Of a stretch of 64,000 nucleotides of DNA, positions 46,822-56,854 are shown piece after piece (position 1 is the first letter of the stretch; the number at the start of each line of letters is the position of its first letter). This DNA is from Vibrio sp. FE10 (lineage in GTDB: Bacteria > Pseudomonadota > Gammaproteobacteria > Enterobacterales > Vibrionaceae), in the NCBI RefSeq assembly GCF_030297155.1, contig NZ_AP028067.1, forward strand, positions 2,356,001 through 2,420,000. Reading direction: 5' to 3'. The notes below the pieces were generated by a model. The model saw nothing but the letters and a program-made list of their open reading frames with translations. It was not told the origin of the DNA and did no database searches. A program made the translations under genes and the position numbers.

Positions 46822-46848
46822 AAGCCCGCTTTCATAGCGGGCTTTTTA
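46822..46848 (+). terminator. trp attenuator
   Basis: AAGCCCGCT, TTCAT, AGCGGGCTT followed by TTT. Its left arm can instead pair with the trpL 3' end (see trpL), giving classic ribosome-mediated attenuation. Confidence 0.9.
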
Positions 46849-46975
46849 ATTTGTCGAACATCTCACATTCAACTGACTAACAAATCAACGAATTGACCAT
46901 ATTCTAGATTGGGTGAACGGTATCTTTATGCGACTATGTACGGCAGGAAATTTAAAGAATCATAAAGGAGGTCTT

Positions 46976-48583
46976 GTGAACAAGGCCATTGAAATCAAAA
47001 AGCTGGGAACCATTGAGGTCATCAATTCTTCCGTTCCTTACTCGCAAGATCCAACCAGTGTTTTTCATACTCTGTGTGAAAACAAAACAGACAGTCTGCT
47101 GTTGGAATCTGCTGAGATTGAATCTAAACAGAACCTGACAAGCCTACTCCTTATCGACTCTGCTGTTCGCATCGTATGTCGCGGACATGAAGTAACCTTT
47201 CAAGCGTTGACTCAAAATGGTCAGGCGCTTATCGAACACCTAGCTCAAAACGTTAAAACAGAGATCAAATCTGACCTTACGGATAACGTATTGACGCTGA
47301 CTTTTGTCGAACCAAGCAACGAATTAGACGAAGATTCACGTTTAAGGGAAGCGTCTTCATTCGATGCACTGCGTTTGGTTCAACACAGCTTTGAGCAAGA
47401 CGCGGATAACAAACACGCGTTATTCATGGCTGGCCTATTCGCTTACGACATCGTGGCGAACTTTGAACCGCTAGGCGATGCTGAAGCGACCAACAACTGT
47501 CCTGACTTTGTTTTCTACGTTGCCGAGACTCTATTGCGTTTCGACCACCAAGAGAACGAAGGCCTGCTTCACGCAAGCTTATTCACTCAAGATGAGAGCA
47601 TTAAAGCGCAATTAACTGAGCGCCTAGCCGACATTCAAACACAGTGTCAGTCATTGAAAGCCATCACAGAAGTCACGCCACTCGACAACGTTGACGCTGT
47701 ACCAAGCGTTTCAGATGAAGACTTCTGCCAAACGGTTCGTGACCTAAAAGAGTACGTAGTAAAAGGCGATGTATTCCAAGTGGTACCTTCTCGCCGCTTC
47801 ACGCTGCCTTGCCCTGCTCCACTGGCGGCTTATAAAGAGCTCAAGCAAAGTAATCCAAGCCCTTACATGTTCTATATGCAAGACGAGCTATTTACTCTGT
47901 TTGGTGCTTCTCCAGAAAGTGCGTTGAAGTACGAAACTGAAACCAACCAAATCGAGATCTACCCAATTGCGGGTACTCGTCGTCGCGGTAAGCGTCCTGA
48001 CGGTCAAATCGATTTCGACCTAGATAGCCGTATCGAGCTTGAACTGCGTACCGACAAAAAAGAAAACGCTGAACACATGATGCTGGTCGACCTAGCACGT
48101 AACGATGTGGCGCGTATTGCAGAAGCAGGCACTCGCCACGTAGCAGATTTGCTAAAAGTGGATCGCTACAGCCATGTGATGCACTTAGTTTCTCGTGTTG
48201 TTGGTCAGCTACGTGAAGACTTAGATGCCCTACACGCTTACCAAGCTTGCATGAACATGGGTACGTTAACAGGCGCACCAAAAATCCGCGCAATGCAGCT
48301 TATTCGCGATGTAGAAAAAACTCGTCGTGGTAGCTATGGCGGTGCGGTGGGTTACCTAACAGGTGAAGGGACGTTAGATACGTGTATCGTGATTCGCTCA
48401 GCTTACGTTGAAGATGGCGTTGCACAAGTACAAGCGGGCGCTGGTGTAGTATTCGATTCAGACCCACAAGCAGAAGCGGATGAAACTCGTGGCAAAGCTC
48501 AAGCGGTTATCTCTGCGATTCAAGCTGCACATACCAAGAGCTTGTCGTCAAACACACTCGCATCAAACAAGAAGGAGTCGTAA
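46976..48583 (+). CDS. trpE: Anthranilate synthase component I, GTG start
   Basis: TrpE makes anthranilate from chorismate with ammonia from TrpG. The 535 residues include the tryptophan feedback site LLLESAEIESKQ (about 40-51) and the chorismate-binding domain with PIAGTRRRGK, MLVDLARNDVARIA, GTLTGAPKIRAM and IVIRSAYVEDG. The frame opens at 46913, but the GTG at 46976 has a perfect AAAGGAGGT ribosome binding site 5 bp upstream and gives the family start (NKAIEIKKLG). First structural gene of the operon. Confidence 0.95.
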   Translation: MNKAIEIKKLGTIEVINSSVPYSQDPTSVFHTLCENKTDSLLLESAEIESKQNLTSLLLIDSAVRIVCRGHEVTFQALTQNGQALIEHLAQNVKTEIKSDLTDNVLTLTFVEPSNELDEDSRLREASSFDALRLVQHSFEQDADNKHALFMAGLFAYDIVANFEPLGDAEATNNCPDFVFYVAETLLRFDHQENEGLLHASLFTQDESIKAQLTERLADIQTQCQSLKAITEVTPLDNVDAVPSVSDEDFCQTVRDLKEYVVKGDVFQVVPSRRFTLPCPAPLAAYKELKQSNPSPYMFYMQDELFTLFGASPESALKYETETNQIEIYPIAGTRRRGKRPDGQIDFDLDSRIELELRTDKKENAEHMMLVDLARNDVARIAEAGTRHVADLLKVDRYSHVMHLVSRVVGQLREDLDALHAYQACMNMGTLTGAPKIRAMQLIRDVEKTRRGSYGGAVGYLTGEGTLDTCIVIRSAYVEDGVAQVQAGAGVVFDSDPQAEADETRGKAQAVISAIQAAHTKSLSSNTLASNKKES

Positions 48584-48585
48584 TC

Positions 48586-49194
48586 ATGGCTGATATTGTA
48601 TTCATCGATAACTTCGACTCGTTCACATACAACCTTGTAGACCAGTTTCGTTCATTAGGTCACAGCGTAAAAATTTACCGTAACAACATTCCTGCAAAGG
48701 TAGTTGAAGCGGCTATCAACGAATTAGATAACCCGGTTGCACTGCTTTCACCAGGCCCTGGCGCTCCAGCAGATGCGGGTTGTATGCCAGAGCTGATTCA
48801 ATTGCTAAAAGGCAAAGTACCAATGATTGGAATTTGCTTAGGCCACCAAGCGATTGTTGAAGCCTACGGCGGCACCGTTGCAGGCGCTGGCGAAATCATT
48901 CATGGTAAGGTGTCGATGATGGAACACCAGAACCATGCGACTTACCAAGGCTTACCTTCGCCACTGGCTATTGCTCGCTACCACTCTTTAGTGGCAACGC
49001 ATGTATCTGATAGCCTAACGGTGACCGCTGAAGTCGATGATTTGGTGATGTCTGTGGTTCAAGAACAAGACAAGGTGTGTGGATTCCAATTCCACCCTGA
49101 ATCAATTATGACGACCTACGGTGCAACGCTTCTTGCGAACGCTATCGAATGGGCTCTTGAGAAGAACGCCACTCTTGATAAAAAGACTAACTAG
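48586..49194 (+). CDS. trpG: Anthranilate synthase component II (glutamine amidotransferase)
   Basis: TrpG releases ammonia from glutamine for TrpE. The 202-residue class I amidotransferase has the triad Cys84 (GICLGHQ), His170 and Glu172 (FQFHPES), and LLSPGPGAP. It is separate from trpD, unlike the E. coli TrpGD fusion, as usual in Vibrio. It starts 2 bp after trpE. Confidence 0.96.
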   Translation: MADIVFIDNFDSFTYNLVDQFRSLGHSVKIYRNNIPAKVVEAAINELDNPVALLSPGPGAPADAGCMPELIQLLKGKVPMIGICLGHQAIVEAYGGTVAGAGEIIHGKVSMMEHQNHATYQGLPSPLAIARYHSLVATHVSDSLTVTAEVDDLVMSVVQEQDKVCGFQFHPESIMTTYGATLLANAIEWALEKNATLDKKTN

Positions 49195-49203
49195 GACGAA
49201 ATC

Positions 49204-50199
49204 ATGGAACAGATTAATAAACTTTACGAACAGCAGTCTCTTACTCAAGAAGAAAGCCAACAGTTATTTGATGTGATCATCAAGGGTGAGCTCGATCCAA
49301 TCTTGATGGCTTCTGCACTGACTGCACTGAAAATCAAAGGTGAAACGCCAGACGAAATCGCGGGTGCGGCGAAAGCACTGCTTGCCAATGCAAACCCATT
49401 CCCACGCCCTGATTACGATTTCGCTGACATCGTGGGTACAGGTGGCGACGGTCATGACACCATCAACATTTCTACAACTTCTGCATTTGTAGCAGCAGCG
49501 TGTGGCTTAAAAATCGCCAAGCACGGTAACCGCAGTGTATCGAGCAAATCAGGCTCTTCTGACCTACTGGACTCGTTCGGCATTAACCTAGCGATGACAG
49601 CGGAAGACACTCGTACTGCAGTCGACGAGCTTGGCGTAGCATTCCTATTTGCTCCGCAATATCACGTCGGTGTACGTCACGCGATGCCTGTTCGTCAAAC
49701 AATGAAAACACGCACTATCTTCAACATCCTTGGCCCACTGATTAACCCTGCTCGCCCTAACATCGAGTTAATGGGTGTTTACAGCAAAGAGCTAGTACGC
49801 CCTATCGCGGAAACCATGCTGCAAATGGGCATGAAGCGTGCTGCTGTTGTGCACGGTAGTGGCCTTGACGAAGTGGCTATTCACGGCGAGACCATCGTTG
49901 CTGAAATCAAAGATGGCAAAATTCACGAATACACAGTGGCACCGGCTGACTTTGGTTTGAACACTCACCCTCTTGAAGCAATCAAGGGCGGCGAGCCAGA
50001 AGAGAACAAAGCTATCACAACGGATATCCTCACGGGTAAAGGCACAGATGCTCAAGTTGGCGCTGTGGCCGTCAACGTTGCTCTGCTGATGCGTCTATTT
50101 GGTCACGAAGATCTAAAAGCTAACGCACAGCAAGCGATTGACGCGATGAACTCTGGCAAAGCGTACGAGCTTGTACAAAAGCTTGCTGCACACGCCTAA
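49204..50199 (+). CDS. trpD: Anthranilate phosphoribosyltransferase
   Basis: TrpD adds phosphoribose to anthranilate. The 331 residues show the PRPP-binding GTGGDGHDTINIST (about 79-92), KHGNRSVSSKSGSSD (about 106-120) and the second metal segment DEVAIHGET. Nine bp separate it from trpG. Confidence 0.96.
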   Translation: MEQINKLYEQQSLTQEESQQLFDVIIKGELDPILMASALTALKIKGETPDEIAGAAKALLANANPFPRPDYDFADIVGTGGDGHDTINISTTSAFVAAACGLKIAKHGNRSVSSKSGSSDLLDSFGINLAMTAEDTRTAVDELGVAFLFAPQYHVGVRHAMPVRQTMKTRTIFNILGPLINPARPNIELMGVYSKELVRPIAETMLQMGMKRAAVVHGSGLDEVAIHGETIVAEIKDGKIHEYTVAPADFGLNTHPLEAIKGGEPEENKAITTDILTGKGTDAQVGAVAVNVALLMRLFGHEDLKANAQQAIDAMNSGKAYELVQKLAAHA

Positions 50200-50219
50200 C
50201 GAACGACGAGACAAAAAAC

Positions 50220-51671
50220 ATGACACAGACTACCGATAAACTGTCGACCCACGTTTCAGTCAAAGAAGCTGAAATGGCGGAAGTACTAGCAAAAATCGTT
50301 CGTGATAAATACCAATGGGTTGCAGCGCGTAAGCAAACTCAACCATTGGATGAGTTTAAATCGGAGTTAACCGCAACAGACCGCAGCTTTTATGATGCAC
50401 TGAGCGGCGATCAAACGGTTTTCATCACTGAATGCAAGAAAGCATCTCCGTCAAAAGGGCTAATCCGTGACGAGTTTGACCTGGACTACATTGCGTCGGT
50501 GTACAACAACCACGCAAATGCAATTTCAGTTCTGACCGACGAGAAGTACTTCCAAGGTGACTTTGAGTTTTTACCTAAGGTTCGCAGCATTGCCAAGCAA
50601 CCTATTCTTTGTAAAGACTTCATGGTTGATACTTACCAAGTTTACCTAGCTCGTCACTACTCAGCTGATGCAATCTTGCTGATGCTATCGGTATTGGATG
50701 ACGAAGAGTACAAAGCACTTGCTGAGGTCGCTCACTCGCTAAACATGGGTGTACTTACCGAAGTCAGCAACGAAGAAGAGCTTCACCGCGCAGTCGCTTT
50801 AAAAGCAAAAGTGATCGGTATTAATAACCGTAACCTACGTGACCTTTCGACTGATTTGAACCGTACTAAAGAGTTGGCTCCGCTGATTCGCGAACTGGCT
50901 CCAGAAGCGATTGTCATTTCTGAGTCGGGTATCTACAACCACCAGCAAGTACGTGACCTTTCAACATTTGCAGACGGCTTCCTAATCGGTAGCTCTCTGA
51001 TGGCTGAAAAGAACCTAGAGCTTGCGGTGCGTAAAGTCACGCTTGGTGAAAACAAGGTGTGTGGTTTAACTCACACTGACGATGCAGCTAAGGCTTATCA
51101 AGCTGGTGCAGTATTCGGTGGTCTGATTTTCGTTGAGGCATCTAAGCGTCATGTGGATATCGAAGCAGCTCGTTTAACCATGAGCGGCGCACCTTTGAAC
51201 TACGTGGGTGTGTTCCAAAACCATAGCGTTACTGACGTTGCAAAAACGGTTGCTGAGCTAGGTTTATTTGCGGTGCAACTGCACGGTGATGAGTCTCAAG
51301 CATTTGTAGATGAGTTGAAACAATCACTACCTGAAAACGTTGAGATCTGGAAAGCTTACGGTGTGGCTTCTGACGCTGAAAACGGTGCTAAAAGCGCGCT
51401 ACCAGAATTACTAAAAAGCAACGTGACTCGTCACCTGCTAGATACTAAAGTGGGTTCTCAAACTGGCGGTACAGGCCAAGCGTTCGATTGGAGCCTAATC
51501 AACAACCAAAGCGCAATCATGTTGGCGGGTGGTCTAAATCCAGAAAATGCTAACCAAGCAGCGAGACTAGGCTGCTTAGGGCTAGACCTAAACTCTGGCG
51601 TTGAATCCTCTCCAGGTAAAAAAGACGCAGACAAGCTGCAACGCGCTTTTGCTGCGATTCGTAATTACTAG
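50220..51671 (+). CDS. trpCF: Bifunctional indole-3-glycerol phosphate synthase / PRA isomerase
   Basis: One chain performs two steps: the isomerase TrpF (about 270-483, with Cys in NKVCGLTHTDDA and Asp in HLLDTKVGSQTGGTG) and the synthase TrpC (about 1-265; ITECKKASPSKGLIR, ILCKDFMVDTYQ and ISESGI). The domain order equals E. coli TrpC. It is followed by a 160 bp gap with a 7 bp repeat array before trpB, the largest gap among the structural genes. Confidence 0.96.
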   Translation: MTQTTDKLSTHVSVKEAEMAEVLAKIVRDKYQWVAARKQTQPLDEFKSELTATDRSFYDALSGDQTVFITECKKASPSKGLIRDEFDLDYIASVYNNHANAISVLTDEKYFQGDFEFLPKVRSIAKQPILCKDFMVDTYQVYLARHYSADAILLMLSVLDDEEYKALAEVAHSLNMGVLTEVSNEEELHRAVALKAKVIGINNRNLRDLSTDLNRTKELAPLIRELAPEAIVISESGIYNHQQVRDLSTFADGFLIGSSLMAEKNLELAVRKVTLGENKVCGLTHTDDAAKAYQAGAVFGGLIFVEASKRHVDIEAARLTMSGAPLNYVGVFQNHSVTDVAKTVAELGLFAVQLHGDESQAFVDELKQSLPENVEIWKAYGVASDAENGAKSALPELLKSNVTRHLLDTKVGSQTGGTGQAFDWSLINNQSAIMLAGGLNPENANQAARLGCLGLDLNSGVESSPGKKDADKLQRAFAAIRNY

Positions 51672-51679
51672 TCTGGCTT

Positions 51680-51735
51680 CTAGAACTTAAGACCTAGAAC
51701 TTAAAACCTAGAACCCAGAAGCTAGAAAGCAGAAT
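51680..51735. repeat. Degenerate heptanucleotide array, eight units, between trpCF and trpB
   Basis: Consecutive 7-mers are CTAGAAC, TTAAGAC, CTAGAAC, TTAAAAC, CTAGAAC, CCAGAAG, CTAGAAA and GCAGAAT: period 7, consensus CTAGAAC, three exact copies. It starts eight bases after the trpCF stop. Confidence 0.75.
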
Positions 51736-51748
51736 CAAAAAACATATT

Positions 51749-51778
51749 TGTGAGCTTTGCTTTTGCGAAGCTCAAACA
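51749..51778. other. Hairpin upstream of trpB
   Basis: TTTGTGAGCTT-TGC and GCG-AAGCTCAAA arms around TTTT. No T-run follows; likely an intercistronic RNA hairpin rather than a terminator. Confidence 0.5.
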
Positions 51779-51831
51779 AGATTAAATGACTTGGTGTGAA
51801 TACACATCGATAGAATTGAAGGAATAACACA

Positions 51832-53022
51832 ATGGCTAAACTCGATGCCTACTTTGGTGAATACGGTGGTCAATACGTACCGCAGATCCTAGTGCCAGCA
51901 CTAGACCAACTAGAACAAGCATTTATCGATGCACAAGCCGATCCTGAGTTCCGCAGCGAATTCATGACGCTTCTGCAAGAGTACGCAGGTCGCCCAACGG
52001 CACTAACGCTGGCTCGTAACCTTACTAAAGGTACAAAAACCAAACTGTACCTAAAGCGTGAAGATCTACTTCACGGCGGCGCACACAAAACAAACCAAGT
52101 ACTTGGCCAAGCGCTGCTTGCTAAACGTATGGGTAAGCAAGAAATCATCGCTGAAACTGGTGCAGGCCAACACGGCGTTGCGACTGCTCTAGCGTGTGCT
52201 CTATTGGGCCTTAAGTGTCGCGTTTACATGGGTGCCAAAGACGTTGAGCGTCAAAGCCCGAACGTATTCCGTATGAAGCTGATGGGCGCAGAAGTTATCC
52301 CTGTTCATTCTGGTTCTTCTACGCTAAAAGACGCATGTAATGAAGCTCTACGTGACTGGTCTGCAACTTACGAAGAAGCACACTACCTATTAGGTACTGC
52401 GGCTGGCCCTCACCCATTCCCAACAATCGTTCGTGATTTCCAACGCATGATTGGTGAAGAAACAAAGAACCAAATCCTGGCTCGTGAAGGTCGCCTTCCA
52501 GATGCGGTTATCGCTTGTGTCGGCGGTGGTTCAAACGCTATCGGTATGTTCGCTGACTTCATTGAAGAAGAGTCTGTTCGCCTGATCGGTGTAGAGCCTG
52601 CTGGTAAAGGTATTGATACCGACCAACACGGCGCGCCACTTAAGCACGGTAAAACGGGTATCTTCTTTGGTATGAAAGCACCACTGATGCAAGATGAGAA
52701 CGGCCAAGTAGAAGAGTCTTACTCTGTTTCTGCGGGTCTAGATTTCCCATCAGTGGGTCCTCAACACGCGCACCTAAATGCCATTGGCCGTGCTGAATAC
52801 GACAACGTGACCGATGACGAAGCGCTAGAAGCGTTCCAATTGATTGCACGTAAAGAAGGTATTATCGCAGCGCTAGAGTCATCTCATGCTGTGGCTCATG
52901 CAGTTAAAATGGCTCACGATGACCCAGAGAAAGAACAACTATTAGTGGTTAACCTGTCTGGCCGTGGTGATAAAGACATTTTCTCGGTACACGACATTCT
53001 TAAAGAGAAAGGAGCATTATAA
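51832..53022 (+). CDS. trpB: Tryptophan synthase beta subunit
   Basis: TrpB condenses indole with serine by PLP chemistry. The 396 residues have the PLP lysine Lys86 in [19 protein letters not shown] and the phosphate loop [10 protein letters not shown] (about 230). The stop overlaps the trpA ATG by one base (TAATG), coupling the two subunits. Confidence 0.97.
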   Translation: MAKLDAYFGEYGGQYVPQILVPALDQLEQAFIDAQADPEFRSEFMTLLQEYAGRPTALTLARNLTKGTKTKLYLKREDLLHGGAHKTNQVLGQALLAKRMGKQEIIAETGAGQHGVATALACALLGLKCRVYMGAKDVERQSPNVFRMKLMGAEVIPVHSGSSTLKDACNEALRDWSATYEEAHYLLGTAAGPHPFPTIVRDFQRMIGEETKNQILAREGRLPDAVIACVGGGSNAIGMFADFIEEESVRLIGVEPAGKGIDTDQHGAPLKHGKTGIFFGMKAPLMQDENGQVEESYSVSAGLDFPSVGPQHAHLNAIGRAEYDNVTDDEALEAFQLIARKEGIIAALESSHAVAHAVKMAHDDPEKEQLLVVNLSGRGDKDIFSVHDILKEKGAL

Positions 53023-53828
53023 TGGATCGCTATCAATCACTCTTCACTCGCTTAGCTGAAAAGAATCAGGGCGCATTTGTACCATTCGTAACGGTTGGCG
53101 ATCCTAACCCTGAGCAGTCTCTTAAGATCATGGAAACACTTGTTGAAGCGGGTGCTGATGCACTTGAGCTTGGTATTCCATTCTCAGATCCACTTGCTGA
53201 TGGTCCAACAATCCAAGGCGCAAACATTCGTGCTTTAGATTCCAAAGTCACGCCAGATGTATGTTTTGATCTTATTGGGCAAATTCGCGCTAAATACCCA
53301 GAGCTGCCAATCGGCCTACTGATGTACGCGAACTTGGTTTACGCACGTGGTATCGAGAACTTCTACGAGCGTTGCGCAAAAGCAGGTATCGATTCAGTAT
53401 TGATTGCTGATGTACCAACCAACGAAAGCGGTGAGTTTGTTGCGGCAGCGAAGAAGTTTGGTATTCACCCAATCTTTATTGCTCCACCAACAGCAAGCGA
53501 TGAAACACTTCAGTCAGTATCTGAGTTAGGTGGTGGTTACACTTACCTACTTTCTCGCTCAGGCGTGACAGGTGCTGAAACAAAAGCAAACATGCCAGTA
53601 ACGGCACTGCTTGACCGCTTGAACAAGTTCGATGCGCCACCAGCACTGCTTGGTTTCGGTATCTCGGCTCCAGAGCAAGTGAAAGAAGCGATTGTAGCTG
53701 GCGCTGCAGGTGCTATCTCTGGTTCAGCCGTTGTGAAAATCATTGAAAACAACGTTGAACAACCAGAAGCAATGCTTAAAGCACTTGCGGAGTTTGTTAC
53801 GCCAATGAAAGCGGCTACGCAGAAATAA
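53022..53828 (+). CDS. trpA: Tryptophan synthase alpha subunit
   Basis: TrpA cleaves indole-3-glycerol phosphate and channels indole to TrpB. The 268-residue TIM barrel has catalytic Glu49 ([10 protein letters not shown]) and Asp60. It is the last gene of the operon, with a 22-copy heptamer array in its 3' untranslated region. Confidence 0.97.
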   Translation: MDRYQSLFTRLAEKNQGAFVPFVTVGDPNPEQSLKIMETLVEAGADALELGIPFSDPLADGPTIQGANIRALDSKVTPDVCFDLIGQIRAKYPELPIGLLMYANLVYARGIENFYERCAKAGIDSVLIADVPTNESGEFVAAAKKFGIHPIFIAPPTASDETLQSVSELGGGYTYLLSRSGVTGAETKANMPVTALLDRLNKFDAPPALLGFGISAPEQVKEAIVAGAAGAISGSAVVKIIENNVEQPEAMLKALAEFVTPMKAATQK

Positions 53829-53863
53829 TCGACGGTCAATAAATAGACGCTCGTAGCCATTGG

Positions 53864-54024
53864 TCATTGATCATTGATCATTGATCATTGATCATTGATC
53901 ATTGATCATTGATCATTGATCATTGATCATTGATCATTGATCATTGATCATTGATCATTGATCATTGATCATTGATCATTGATCATTGATCATTGATCAT
54001 TGATCATTGATCATTGATCATTAA
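53864..54024. repeat. 22-copy perfect heptanucleotide tandem array with 22 GATC sites
   Basis: TCATTGA is repeated 22 times without error (53864-54017) and then once as TCATTAA (54018-54024); a decayed copy CATTGGT precedes it. Every junction creates GATC, giving 22 Dam-type sites at 7 bp spacing. It lies between the trpA stop and its terminator. Confidence 0.97.
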
Positions 54025-54047
54025 ATAGAACCAATGGTTCAAATAGT

Positions 54048-54077
54048 AAAAGGCTCCACAACTGTGGAGCCTTTTTT
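54048..54077. terminator. Bidirectional terminator of the trp operon and slipin gene
   Basis: AAAAGGCTCCACA, AC, TGTGGAGCCTTTTTT: a perfect 9 bp stem with A and T tracts. Confidence 0.88.
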
Positions 54078-54098
54078 ATTGCTTTTCATTTGAGCCAA

Positions 54099-54896
54099 TC
54101 ACTCATCGGCTTTCATCGCTTTCTTGATTGCAGCCTCATTGAGTGTCGCTTTGATCGGCTCGGTTATCTTCTCCACTAGATCGATCGGCATTGGGAATAT
54201 GATGGTGGAGGTTCTTTCGTTAGCCACCTCGGTTAACGTTTGCATATATCGCAATTGAATGGCGTTAGGCGCTTGATTCAACACCTCTGCGGCTTCGCGT
54301 AACTTAGAAGATGCTTCAAGCTCACCCGTCGCATGTATTACCTTAGCTCGACGAGAACGTTCTGCTTCCGCTTGTTTTGCAAGAGCTCGTACCATACTGT
54401 CATCCAGATCAACATGCTTGATCTCGACATTGGCAATCTTGATCCCCCAATTATCGGTATGTTGATCCAAGATCGCTTGTAAGTCTCTATTAAGCTCTTC
54501 ACGCTCAGACAACAGCTCATCCAACTCATGCTGACCGAGCACCGAGCGCAGCGTTGTTTGTGACAGTTGACTGGTCGCTTCAAGGTAGTTCTCTACGTTA
54601 TTGATCGCCATCTTCGGATCCAGCACTCGAAAATAGACCACGGCATTCACCTTGACCGACACGTTATCGCGTGTGATCAAATCTTGAGTCGGTACGTCCA
54701 ACACGATAGTTCGTAGATCCACTCTTACGATTTGTTGAATGAAAGGAATGATGATAATCAACCCCGGCCCTTTCACACCGTAAAAGCGCCCGAGGAAGAA
54801 CACCACTGCACGCTCGTACTCGCGCAGCACTTTGAACATGCTGGCTATCAACAAGATAACGAGCACAATGACAATACCTATAGTGTGTATAAACAT
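54099..54896 (-). CDS. Slipin (stomatin-like SPFH protein)
   Basis: The 265 residues show one N-terminal membrane helix (about 4-22) followed by an SPFH/band-7 domain ([20 protein letters not shown], about 26-45) and a coiled-coil rich in Ala/Glu/Arg (about 165-215). Slipins form oligomeric membrane scaffolds and are cleaved by the paired NfeD-type protease. The partner lies upstream on the same strand with an 82 bp gap, so they are probably one operon. Confidence 0.9.
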   Translation of the reverse strand: MFIHTIGIVIVLVILLIASMFKVLREYERAVVFFLGRFYGVKGPGLIIIIPFIQQIVRVDLRTIVLDVPTQDLITRDNVSVKVNAVVYFRVLDPKMAINNVENYLEATSQLSQTTLRSVLGQHELDELLSEREELNRDLQAILDQHTDNWGIKIANVEIKHVDLDDSMVRALAKQAEAERSRRAKVIHATGELEASSKLREAAEVLNQAPNAIQLRYMQTLTEVANERTSTIIFPMPIDLVEKITEPIKATLNEAAIKKAMKADE

Positions 54897-54978
54897 AACC
54901 GCCCCCTAATGGTAACGATGGCTAAGCAATTAATAATCCAATAACGTTTGTACTAGCACTCCACGCTAACAGTCTGCG

Positions 54979-56385
54979 CTAGAGAGATTTCGATGATGTA
55001 TCATCGGGCAGCGCTTCAACATCCAATGAAAGCCCCGTCAGCTTGGTGACTCTGATGATCTGCCCCGCTTGCAGTTCACTCGCGCATTTGGCTTGCCAGA
55101 TCTCACCTTCGACCAATACTCGACCTGCTCCAGGGAAACCGCTTACCACTTTGCCTGTGTCACCGACAACCGCTTCCATTCCTGTGGTCACTGGTTTGTT
55201 TCTCACTCGGACTAGCATTGATATTGTTACGACGATAAAGGCGACAGAGAACAAACTGATTCCAATAATTAACGGTAATGCGATTTGGTAACCCGGTACC
55301 TCAGTGTCCATCAGCATGATTGAGCCCAATGTAAATGCGGCAACGCCACCCAAACCGAAAATACCAAAGCTCGGACTAAATGCTTCTGCCACCATTAAGG
55401 CAATTCCCAATAGAATTAAGGCAAGGCCCGCGTAGCTCACAGGCAGCATTTGTAAGGAATACATGGCGAGTAGCAAGCAAATACCCCCTAAGACACCCGG
55501 TAAACCAACGCCGGGGTTATAGAACTCAAGAAGCAAGCCATAGATACCGATGAGCATCAGAATGTAAGCAACATTTGGATTAGTAATCACCGAAAGCAGG
55601 CTGAAGCGCCAATCTTGCTCTCGCTCGACAAAAGCCACCTCACTGAGCTGAATTTCCTGACTGACACCATTGATTGTGATGATGCGTCCATTACTCAACT
55701 CAACCAATTGCTGTAGGTCGCTCGCGATGAAATCAATCACATTCAGTGTGAGCGCATTGTCCGAATCCAAGCTTGCCGCTTCTCTTACCGCCTTCTCTGC
55801 CCACTCTTCATTACGATTGTGTAGCTTAGCCAAACTTACGATATAAGCCGCTGCATCATTAATGACTTTCTTTTCCATCGCGGTAGTGGCTTTCACCTGA
55901 TCTGAGTTTTGTGGCTCTTGAGTATTTTCATTGGCTGCAGAAGTGTCGTCGTCTTTGTTGGTGTCATCTTGAGGAGATAGAGGATTTGAAGGCGCTTTAC
56001 CACCACCTAGAGAAACAGGGGTAGCTGCACCTAAGTTGGTACCGGGGGCCATTGAAGCAATGTGGCTGGCTAGCAAGATATACGTCCCCGCGCTCGCAGC
56101 ACGTGAGCCTGCAGGCCCCACCCATGTTGCGACAGGAATAGGCGATGTCGTGATCGCTCTAATGATATCTCGCATCGACGTATCTAAACCGCCGGGCGTG
56201 TTCATTTTCAACATGATGAACTTAGCTTGCTCATCATGAGCCTGTTCTATCTCTCTGGTGAGGTAGTCACTCGTTGCCGGTCCAATACCACCATTAATCT
56301 CAATAACCCAAACATCATCAGCCTGAGCTAAGGCAGAACTAAATAGCAGAAGGAACGCAAATAAGCACTTTGATATAAAAGTCAT
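54979..56385 (-). CDS. NfeD-family membrane serine protease (slipin partner)
   Basis: The 468-residue precursor has a signal peptide (about 1-22), a ClpP-like periplasmic protease domain with the Ser-Lys dyad Ser98 (RAASAGTYIL) and Lys173 (EKKVINDAAAYI), four to six membrane helices (about 268-395) and a C-terminal OB-fold NfeD domain (about 405-460). A low-complexity Asp/Asn/Thr linker (about 125-165) interrupts the protease domain. The pair with a slipin is a conserved membrane quality-control module. Confidence 0.9.
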   Translation of the reverse strand: MTFISKCLFAFLLLFSSALAQADDVWVIEINGGIGPATSDYLTREIEQAHDEQAKFIMLKMNTPGGLDTSMRDIIRAITTSPIPVATWVGPAGSRAASAGTYILLASHIASMAPGTNLGAATPVSLGGGKAPSNPLSPQDDTNKDDDTSAANENTQEPQNSDQVKATTAMEKKVINDAAAYIVSLAKLHNRNEEWAEKAVREAASLDSDNALTLNVIDFIASDLQQLVELSNGRIITINGVSQEIQLSEVAFVEREQDWRFSLLSVITNPNVAYILMLIGIYGLLLEFYNPGVGLPGVLGGICLLLAMYSLQMLPVSYAGLALILLGIALMVAEAFSPSFGIFGLGGVAAFTLGSIMLMDTEVPGYQIALPLIIGISLFSVAFIVVTISMLVRVRNKPVTTGMEAVVGDTGKVVSGFPGAGRVLVEGEIWQAKCASELQAGQIIRVTKLTGLSLDVEALPDDTSSKSL

Positions 56386-56854
56386 GCACCTTCTCCTTAC
56401 AACTGAGATGCTAGATTGACGTTTTATTCAAGCGTAGAGGTAACATCTTGGTAATAAATAGATACCTTAAGCATAGTTCAGGCTAAATTTCGCACAACCA
56501 ACATCTCATCTTATCCCCTCCCAGATTTGTATAAAAAGCACTCGCCAATGAAGATTAAATGTTAATAAAGATGAGTTAACAGAACCCCACCAAAAGCATT
56601 CACAAAATCACACCGATCAAACCTTTTATAAATTAAACAAATAACGTATCAGCCAAAAACAAAAGCAAACGTTTGCCATGGTATAAAAAAACACCTAATA
56701 GCGATTCAGCTCCGGTTTTTAAGAGACTTTCATCTCCGCTCATATTGATAAATGTAAAGGATACGTGTAAAACTCTTCGCGAAATATTTATCCAATGGTA
56801 CATCGTACATTGGTGAGTAATTCTGGGATTTTTATATTTAGTAGCACAGAGGTT
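56386..56854. other. Control region between nfeD-like and the symporter gene
   Basis: About 470 bp, AT-rich, no gene seen. It must hold two divergent promoters; I can point to no strong hexamer pair or known operator. Confidence 0.4.

Noticed and set aside
53864..54024. CRISPR array
   Set aside because: Units are 7 bp and directly abutting, with no spacers and no cas genes nearby.
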